Source: Gammaproteobacteria bacterium UBA2168
Lineage (GTDB): Bacteria; Pseudomonadota; Gammaproteobacteria; Pseudomonadales; Azotimanducaceae
Length of the DNA: 21,131 nucleotides
Assembly: GCA_002327525.1 (NCBI GenBank)
Contig: DCWG01000039.1
Coordinates: forward strand, 1-21,131
Direction: 5' to 3'
The position numbers were made by a program, and so were the translations under genes. This document shows positions 16,769-21,131 of the stretch, piece after piece. Positions within the stretch are counted from its first letter, which is position 1; each line of letters opens with the position of its first letter. Under the pieces are notes generated by a model. The model was not told where the DNA came from, did no database searches, and was given only the letters and a program-made list of their open reading frames with translations.

Positions 16769-17863
16769 TCAGGGGCTGTAAACCCCGCCAAGCACACGCT
16801 CTGCGGCTGCTCCCGTTACGCTTGGTTCGTTACCGGGTTGCCCCGTCAGCCGACGGTGAGCGAGCCAGGCGAATGCGGCAGCCTCGACGGCATCACCATC
16901 GATTCCATGTTCTTCCACAGGTTCGACCGGACACGCCAGTGCGCCGGCGAGATCCGCCATCAGTAACTGATTGAGGCGCCCCCCACCGCAGACCAGCACC
17001 CTGGCGGTGGCGGGCGCCCAGCGTTCTACGGCGTCGGCGAGGCTTCGTGCCGTAAATACGCTCAGTGTGCGTTGGACGTCTTGTGGTTCAAGCGGGCTCA
17101 GCTTCGGCTGCAACCACTCGAGGTTGTAATGTTCCTTGCCGGTACTCTTCGGCGGTTCTACGGAGAGGTATGGGTCCTGCAGCAGGGCATCGAGTAATGC
17201 CTGCAGCGTCACGCCGCCGGCCGCCCAGGTACCGTTCTCGTCGTAAGCGCCTTCGTTGTGCTGTTGATACCAGGCATCGAGCAACGCGTTGCCGGGTCCG
17301 GTATCGAAGCCGGTAACCGGGGTGCCCGGCGCAAGTACCGTGATGTTGCTGATCCCCCCGATATTGGCGATGGCTCGTGACTCATCGGTGCAGGCAAAAA
17401 GTGCCGCGTGGAAGGGCGGCACCAGCGGCGCGGCCTGGCCACCCGCTGCCAGGTCACGGCGGCGGAAATCGGCGACGGTGAGCACTCCGGTTGTCTCGGC
17501 GATACAGTTGGGATCGCCGATCTGCATGGTGAACGGCTGAGTTCCGTCAGGCCGGTGGCGTACGGTCTGGCCGTGGCTGCCGATGGCCGCTATGTCTTCA
17601 TGCCTGACCTTGCACCGCGCCAGGAACTCGTTGATGGACTGGCCGATGAACTGACCGAGTGCAGTGTCCGCGTGACCCAATGCGTCGAGGTGGTCGCCGT
17701 GGCGCTGAGCCAGGTCGATGAGCACTCGCCGCAGGTTACCGGGCAAGGCTTCGGTGTGAGCTGCTTCAATTGTGAGAGCTTCGTCGTCGACGTGCAGCAA
17801 TGCCAGATCCAGACCATCGACGCTGGTGCCGGAGATGGCGCCGACATAAAGGGCAGAGCACAT
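16769..17863 (-). CDS. anmK: anhydro-N-acetylmuramic acid kinase
   Basis: AnmK hydrolyses and phosphorylates 1,6-anhydro-MurNAc to MurNAc-6-phosphate in peptidoglycan recycling in the cytoplasm. The 364-residue protein (E. coli 369) contains GTSVDGLD (12-19) with the catalytic aspartate, GSHGQTVRHRP, DFRRRDLAAGGQAAPLVPPFH, NIGGISNIT, GFDTGPGNALLD and the C-terminal VCGGGRLNQLLM. The ATG at 17863 is 6 nt after the stop of the M23 peptidase gene upstream, so murein cleavage and murein recycling appear co-transcribed. No strong Shine-Dalgarno is present, again pointing to coupling. Confidence 0.97.
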   Translation of the reverse strand: MCSALYVGAISGTSVDGLDLALLHVDDEALTIEAAHTEALPGNLRRVLIDLAQRHGDHLDALGHADTALGQFIGQSINEFLARCKVRHEDIAAIGSHGQTVRHRPDGTQPFTMQIGDPNCIAETTGVLTVADFRRRDLAAGGQAAPLVPPFHAALFACTDESRAIANIGGISNITVLAPGTPVTGFDTGPGNALLDAWYQQHNEGAYDENGTWAAGGVTLQALLDALLQDPYLSVEPPKSTGKEHYNLEWLQPKLSPLEPQDVQRTLSVFTARSLADAVERWAPATARVLVCGGGRLNQLLMADLAGALACPVEPVEEHGIDGDAVEAAAFAWLAHRRLTGQPGNEPSVTGAAAERVLGGVYSP

Positions 17864-17869
17864 GGCGGA

Positions 17870-19213
17870 CTACTGACCGAGAGCCAGATCGATCTGGTTT
17901 TTGTACTGCTCCAGGGTTGTTAGCAGTCGCGTGGAGCTGGAGTCGAAGGCACTCCTGTGAGCGGCCGGCACGGGCGTCGCGTTGGGCAGCTTCACCGTGC
18001 GCGGATTGTGGTGTACGCCGTCCACCAGAAACTCGTAGTGCAGGTGTGGTGCGGTCGCCCAGCCCGTGGATCCCACGTAGCCGATGACCTGACCCTGCTC
18101 GACAGAGCGCCCCATGCGCACGCCTCGGGCGAATTTGGACATGTGCAGATACTTGGTGGTGAACTGCTCGCCGTGGCGCAATATGACGAAGTTGCCGTTC
18201 GCCTCGGTGCGCGATGCTTTTTCTACCTTGCCGTCACCGGCAGCGAGAATCGGGGTATTCTGCGGCGCCACGTAGTCGATGCCTCGGTGAGGCATGGTGC
18301 GTTTCCAGATCGGGTGTTTGCGGCGAAGGTTGAAGTTGGAGCTGATGCGGGAAAACTCCAGTGGTGCACGAAGGAATGCCTTGCGCATGCTTGCGCCGTC
18401 GGGGGCGTAGTAGTCGCCGTGATCGTCGTTCTCGAAGTAAACCGCCTGGAAGCGCTCATCCTGATTGACGAACTCTGCCGCCAGAATTCTGCCGTGGCCA
18501 ATGAACTCATCACCCAGGTACAGGTCTTCGTAGAGGACGAAGAACTCGTCGCCTTTACGGATGTCCAGTACAAAGTCGATGTCCCACTGAAAAATCTGTG
18601 CAAGGCGCATAGTCAGTGCGTCATCGAGTCCGGCTCGTTGGCTCGCGACAAACAGGCTGTGATCGATGCGGCCGTTTCGGTAGGCGATTGACCGGCTTGG
18701 CTGGGCCACGAGCTCGCGGCTGTCGAAATTCTTGCCGTTGCGCGTGAACACCAGCGTCTCCAGCGGACCCGGAGAGTACTCGAAAGACACCAGATCACCA
18801 GCGCCATTCGAAGCAAACACCAGTTCGTGACCGGGGAAGATGTCTTTCAGGCGCGGTCCCAGGGGTTCGCTCGTGACCAGCGAATGAAGCTGGCGGGGTG
18901 AGAATCCCTCGCGCTTGAAGATGATTGCAAGGCTGTCCCCCGGTTTGACGGTGACGGCTTTGATACGTAGCTCCGGCTCCGGCGCGACTGGCTGCACTAC
19001 TTGTTCTGGCAGTGTCTGTGAATCGGCATTTTCTGGCGAAGGTGGTGTGCCCGACGTGGTCACAGGGGGGTGACTGGCCACCGATTGCAGCACGTCGCGC
19101 GAATTGAAACGCTCGCCGCCGTCGTTATACCGGGTACCCACGAACGACAGCAGAAACAGCACCAGCAATGCTGCGATGACGAGGTGAGATTTCGGGTATG
19201 TGCTGCTATTCAC
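17870..19213 (-). CDS. M23 family murein DD-endopeptidase, MepM-like
   Basis: The product is a 447-residue envelope protein that probably cuts peptide cross-links in murein. It has an N-terminal membrane anchor or uncleaved signal (about 10-27), a proline-rich linker (48-82) and a LysM/OapA-like segment with VKPGDSLAIIFKREGFS (about 88-130). A middle domain follows, then the M23 domain. Zinc and catalytic residues are intact: HRGID (His309, Asp313) and HLHYE (His390, His392). This layout matches MepM/YebA. The start is a GTG at 19213 with AAGGA about 14 nt upstream, further than usual; an internal start is possible but would cut the anchor. It leads anmK by 6 bp and is divergent from tyrS, as in Pseudomonas from memory. 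Confidence 0.92.
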   Translation of the reverse strand: MNSSTYPKSHLVIAALLVLFLLSFVGTRYNDGGERFNSRDVLQSVASHPPVTTSGTPPSPENADSQTLPEQVVQPVAPEPELRIKAVTVKPGDSLAIIFKREGFSPRQLHSLVTSEPLGPRLKDIFPGHELVFASNGAGDLVSFEYSPGPLETLVFTRNGKNFDSRELVAQPSRSIAYRNGRIDHSLFVASQRAGLDDALTMRLAQIFQWDIDFVLDIRKGDEFFVLYEDLYLGDEFIGHGRILAAEFVNQDERFQAVYFENDDHGDYYAPDGASMRKAFLRAPLEFSRISSNFNLRRKHPIWKRTMPHRGIDYVAPQNTPILAAGDGKVEKASRTEANGNFVILRHGEQFTTKYLHMSKFARGVRMGRSVEQGQVIGYVGSTGWATAPHLHYEFLVDGVHHNPRTVKLPNATPVPAAHRSAFDSSSTRLLTTLEQYKNQIDLALGQ

Positions 19214-19287
19214 GGGTAGCCGCTGTGTCCTTTTTTCGGCAGACCAAAAATTCTTTTAGATCCGTACACTTACGGTTCTTTCTATTA

Positions 19288-19323
19288 GGATCACTTAGTT
19301 TGGCGCGGTAGTATAAGTGATTC
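19288..19323. repeat. inverted repeat in the peptidase-tyrS divergent region
   Basis: The 241-bp gap between the M23 peptidase and tyrS holds a dyad of about 10 bp. GGATCACTTA (19288-19297) pairs with TAAGTGATTC (19314-19323) through nine Watson-Crick pairs and one G-T pair, across a 16-nt loop. A smaller dyad, CCGT/ACGG, lies at 19262-19275. On the minus strand TATACT overlaps the right arm and could be a -10 for the peptidase gene, though its -35 is poor. No confident promoter was found for tyrS. The dyad may be an operator or a leader stem; nothing identifies a regulator. Confidence 0.5.
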
Positions 19324-19454
19324 CAACGCTTTGAAAACCCTAAGAAAAGCACCTAATCGCCAGGGCTTCTGTTAAATTGCGCCACTTCTTGAACAATGGT
19401 GCGATGCGGGGCGCTGGAAATGAGCAACACAAAAAGTGGTGGAAAGAGCGAAAA

Positions 19455-20726
19455 ATGAGCCTGATCGATGACTTGCGGCAACGCGGGCTGGTAGCCCAGG
19501 CCTCTGACGAATCGGGCCTGGCCAGGCATTTGGCCGAAGGGTCCCGCCGGGTTTACTGTGGTTTCGATCCAACCGCCGATAGCCTGCACATCGGTAATCT
19601 CGTGCCGCTTCTGACACTGCGCCGCTTTCAACTGTTCGGACATGCGCCCATCCTGCTGCTCGGTGGCGCCACCGGAATGATCGGCGACCCGTCGGGGCGC
19701 AGCGACGAACGCAATCTCAATGACCAGGCGGTGGTGGATGGCTGGATGGAGCGAATCCGTAGCCAGGTGGAGCATTTCGTCGACTTCGAGGGCAACAGTG
19801 CCGCGACCATGGTCAACAATCTGCAGTGGACGCGAAATCTGGACGTGATGACGTTTCTGCGCAATGTGGGCAAACACTTCTCCGTGAATGCGATGATCCA
19901 GCGTGAATCGGTAAAGAACCGGCTCGACCGCGAGGGCGCCGGGATATCGTTCACCGAGTTCAGTTACATGCTGCTGCAGTCGAACGATTTCGTAGAACTT
20001 TTTCAGCGCCACGACTGCACGGTGCAGATAGGCGGGAACGATCAGTGGGGGAATATCGTATCCGGTGTCGACCTGATCAGAAGGCGTCTCGGTGGTGAGG
20101 CCTATGCGCTCACGCTGCCACTCGTCACGAAGGCCGATGGGACGAAGTTTGGCAAAACGGCAGCGGGCGCGGTGTGGCTCGACCCGGCGCGTAAATCGCC
20201 GTACGGCTTCTTTCAGTTCTGGATGAATACTGCAGATGCGGATGTTGTGCACTATCTGAAGACCTTTACCTTTCTGTCGTTTGAAGAGATAGAGGCTCTT
20301 GGCGGTGAAGTGAGCGAGCACCCGGAACGTCGGGAGGCGCAAAAGCGTCTGGCAACCGAAGTAACCAGGCTCGTACATGGCGCTGATGCGCTCGCTTCCG
20401 CCGAGCGTATCAGCGCGAGTCTGTTCGGCGGCGATCTCGCTGTGCTCGAAAAGAGCGATCTCGAACAACTGCGCCTTGACGGTATGGACGCGACCGATCC
20501 CGGGGGATCCTCGTTCGGGTTGCTGGCGGTCATGGTGGACTGCGGGCTTGCCAAGTCGAGGGGTGCTGCACGCAAATTGGTCAGCGGCGGGGGTGTGCGG
20601 ATCAACGGCGTGCCGGTGAGCGATCCTGGCATCGAACTTGATTGGAGCGATGCTTTGTTTGGGTGCTACTACCTGATCCGGCGAGGTAAGAAAAACTGGC
20701 ACATGCTGGTGAGGGAAACAGGCTGA
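19455..20726 (+). CDS. tyrS: tyrosyl-tRNA synthetase
   Basis: TyrS charges tRNA(Tyr) with tyrosine. From the ATG at 19455 the product is 423 residues (E. coli 424), the E. coli-type enzyme. Motifs are the HIGH-like HIGN (45-48) in PTADSLHIGNLVPL, the tyrosine-binding Y171/Q175/D178 block (FSYMLLQSNDF), QIGGNDQWGN, and a KMSKS loop KFGKT (231-235). A C-terminal S4 RNA-binding domain (CGLAKSRGAARKLVSGGGVRING) follows. The open frame begins at 19377, but 19455 gives the family N-terminus and has a GGAAAGAG stretch 6-13 nt upstream. The gene ends only about 40 bp before an rRNA promoter, with no clear terminator. Confidence 0.98.
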   Translation: MSLIDDLRQRGLVAQASDESGLARHLAEGSRRVYCGFDPTADSLHIGNLVPLLTLRRFQLFGHAPILLLGGATGMIGDPSGRSDERNLNDQAVVDGWMERIRSQVEHFVDFEGNSAATMVNNLQWTRNLDVMTFLRNVGKHFSVNAMIQRESVKNRLDREGAGISFTEFSYMLLQSNDFVELFQRHDCTVQIGGNDQWGNIVSGVDLIRRRLGGEAYALTLPLVTKADGTKFGKTAAGAVWLDPARKSPYGFFQFWMNTADADVVHYLKTFTFLSFEEIEALGGEVSEHPERREAQKRLATEVTRLVHGADALASAERISASLFGGDLAVLEKSDLEQLRLDGMDATDPGGSSFGLLAVMVDCGLAKSRGAARKLVSGGGVRINGVPVSDPGIELDWSDALFGCYYLIRRGKKNWHMLVRETG

Positions 20727-20742
20727 TTCGGGGTCGAAAAAA

Positions 20743-20802
20743 CTTCGAACAAATTCTTGCAGAACGCTTGCAGGCGAGGTGCGAAGACGTATAATGCGCG
20801 TC
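20743..20802 (+). promoter_or_regulatory. rRNA operon P1-type promoter
   Basis: TTGCAG (20768-20773) and a perfect TATAAT (20790-20795) are separated by 16 bp, the spacing of E. coli rrn P1 promoters. The discriminator GCGCGTCC is GC-rich, the hallmark of ppGpp/DksA-inhibited promoters, and transcription should start near 20802. Moderately A/T-rich sequence just upstream (20743-20764) sits where an UP element would be. A second CTTGCAG lies exactly 11 bp upstream of the first (20756-20762). Confidence 0.87.
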
Positions 20803-20811
20803 CTTTGCCAC

Positions 20812-20843
20812 GGGGGCCCGGCCTCCGCGGAAGCTCTTTAACA
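20812..20843 (+). promoter_or_regulatory. boxB-like hairpin and boxA antitermination site
   Basis: boxA reads GCTCTTTAACA at 20833-20843, identical to 11 bases of the E. coli rrn boxA (TGCTCTTTAACA). Just upstream, GGGGG (20812-20816) pairs with CCTCC (20822-20826) with one G-T pair and a CCCGG loop, in the boxB position. boxA binds NusB-S10 and makes rRNA transcription resistant to Rho. Confidence 0.85.
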
Positions 20844-21062
20844 GAGAAAAGTAGATACAAGTACATACCATGTACAGCCTAGTTGGTGATTGGGGCCGTG
20901 TGGGTTGGGCCAGGTGAACAACCTGGAGCAGCAGATGGGGCAGCGCAACACTGACTAATAAAATAAGCCATTCGTGTGGGTAACACGAAATTCGTTTGAG
21001 GCCGGGCAGATCTTTGGATCTGAACGGTTGAAAAAGAGCCTTATAGACTTAGTTCGAAGACG

Positions 21063-21107
21063 TTCCGAGGAAGTCAGCTTCCGAGGAAGGTCGACCGAAC
21101 GACCTTC
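21063..21107 (+). repeat. tandem TTCCGAGGAAG copies and hairpin abutting 16S
   Basis: The 11-mer TTCCGAGGAAG occurs at 21063-21073 and 21079-21089, 16 bp apart, and each copy is itself a small dyad (TTCC-GA-GGAA). The second copy runs into a perfect 8-bp stem, GAAGGTCG (21086-21093) with CGACCTTC (21100-21107), loop ACCGAA, which ends three bases before the 16S 5' end. The second copy can therefore form two alternative pairings. A role in pre-16S folding or end maturation is likely. Confidence 0.65.
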
Positions 21108-21110
21108 ATT

Positions 21111-21131
21111 AAACTGAAGAGTTTGATCATG
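21111..21131 (+). rRNA. rrs: 16S ribosomal RNA, 5' end only
   Basis: The last bases contain GAAGAGTTTGATCATG, the conserved 5' start of bacterial 16S rRNA; E. coli reads AAATTGAAGAGTTTGATCATG. By that alignment the mature 5' end is at 21111. The rest of the gene and operon lie beyond the window. The leader, boxA and P1-type promoter upstream support this call. Confidence 0.95.

Larger units (their letters stand above)
20802..21110 (+). other. rRNA operon leader (pre-16S 5' region)
   Basis: This is the transcribed leader between the P1-type promoter and the 16S 5' end; it encodes no protein. It is full of short perfect stems: GTACAT/ATGTAC (20861-20875), CCAGGT/ACCTGG (20910-20926), TTCGTGT/ACACGAA (20971-20989) and CAGATC/GATCTG (21007-21022), plus a final 8-bp stem next to 16S. 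Such leaders help antitermination, RNase III processing and ribosome assembly. The partner of the RNase III stem would lie past the 16S 3' end, outside the window. Confidence 0.75.

Noticed and set aside
16772..16786. GGGG/CCCC dyad near the erpA-anmK junction as a terminator
   Set aside because: The stem is only 4 bp with a 7-nt loop, lies inside the anmK coding end and has no T-run.
17408..18691. Long plus-strand frames (17408-17923, 17957-18691) opposite anmK and the M23 peptidase
   Set aside because: No recognisable domains; both strands cannot reasonably code here, and the minus-strand proteins have intact catalytic motifs.
19214..19454. T-box riboswitch upstream of tyrS
   Set aside because: T-boxes belong mainly to Gram-positive bacteria, and no terminator/antiterminator pair is visible. 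Only the 10-bp dyad is present.
19353..20702. 449-codon open frame on the minus strand opposite tyrS
   Set aside because: It lies wholly antisense to a clear TyrS, shows no family motif and has the look of a reverse-strand shadow of GC-rich coding sequence.

Overview
The window is about 21 kb of densely packed chromosome from a gammaproteobacterium, probably a non-enteric lineage. The evidence is E. coli- and Pseudomonas-like families throughout (DksA with the same aspartate and cysteine numbering as E. coli, GluQ-RS, PcnB, SfsA, ErpA, HemJ) and gene orders that recall Pseudomonas (dksA-gluQ-regulator-pcnB...pgi-acs, and erpA-anmK-M23 peptidase-tyrS-rrn). There are no transposons, CRISPR arrays or tRNA genes, and base composition looks even by eye. 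This is core genome rather than an accessory island.

Left third (128-8474, all minus strand): a tight run dksA, gluQ, an AAA+ regulator, pcnB, a deoxynucleoside kinase, pgi and acs. It joins stringent-response control, tRNA modification, RNA polyadenylation, nucleoside salvage, central sugar metabolism and acetate activation. Two departures from the remembered Pseudomonas order stand out. The regulator in the CbrB position has lost both the receiver phosphorylation site and the sigma-54-contacting GAFTGA loop, and has no CbrA-like kinase beside it. A deoxynucleoside kinase sits where folK-panB-panC-panD would be expected.

Middle (8475-15080): a divergent control region with a strong nested hairpin leads right to a PLP aminotransferase overlapping sfsA by ATGA. 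sfsA ends tail to tail, with overlapping stop codons, against a minus-strand group transcribed in the order CLC anion transporter, hemJ, hemL, PfkB-family (adenosine-type) kinase. hemJ and hemL supply two steps of haem synthesis and overlap by one base. The CLC gene has no ATG, GTG or TTG before its first transmembrane helix, but has strong Shine-Dalgarno sequences followed by ATA or ATC.

Right third (15081-21131): a membrane-anchored coiled-coil protein and a bactofilin, then erpA behind a good sigma-70 promoter. Convergent to these are anmK and an M23 murein peptidase, which link to cell-wall turnover and recycling. tyrS diverges from the peptidase and is followed at once by an rRNA operon: a P1-type promoter with UP-like sequence and GC discriminator, a boxB-like hairpin, boxA, a leader rich in hairpins, and the first 21 bases of 16S rRNA at the window edge. 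The strongest leads for something undescribed are the degenerate regulator and the non-canonical CLC start.
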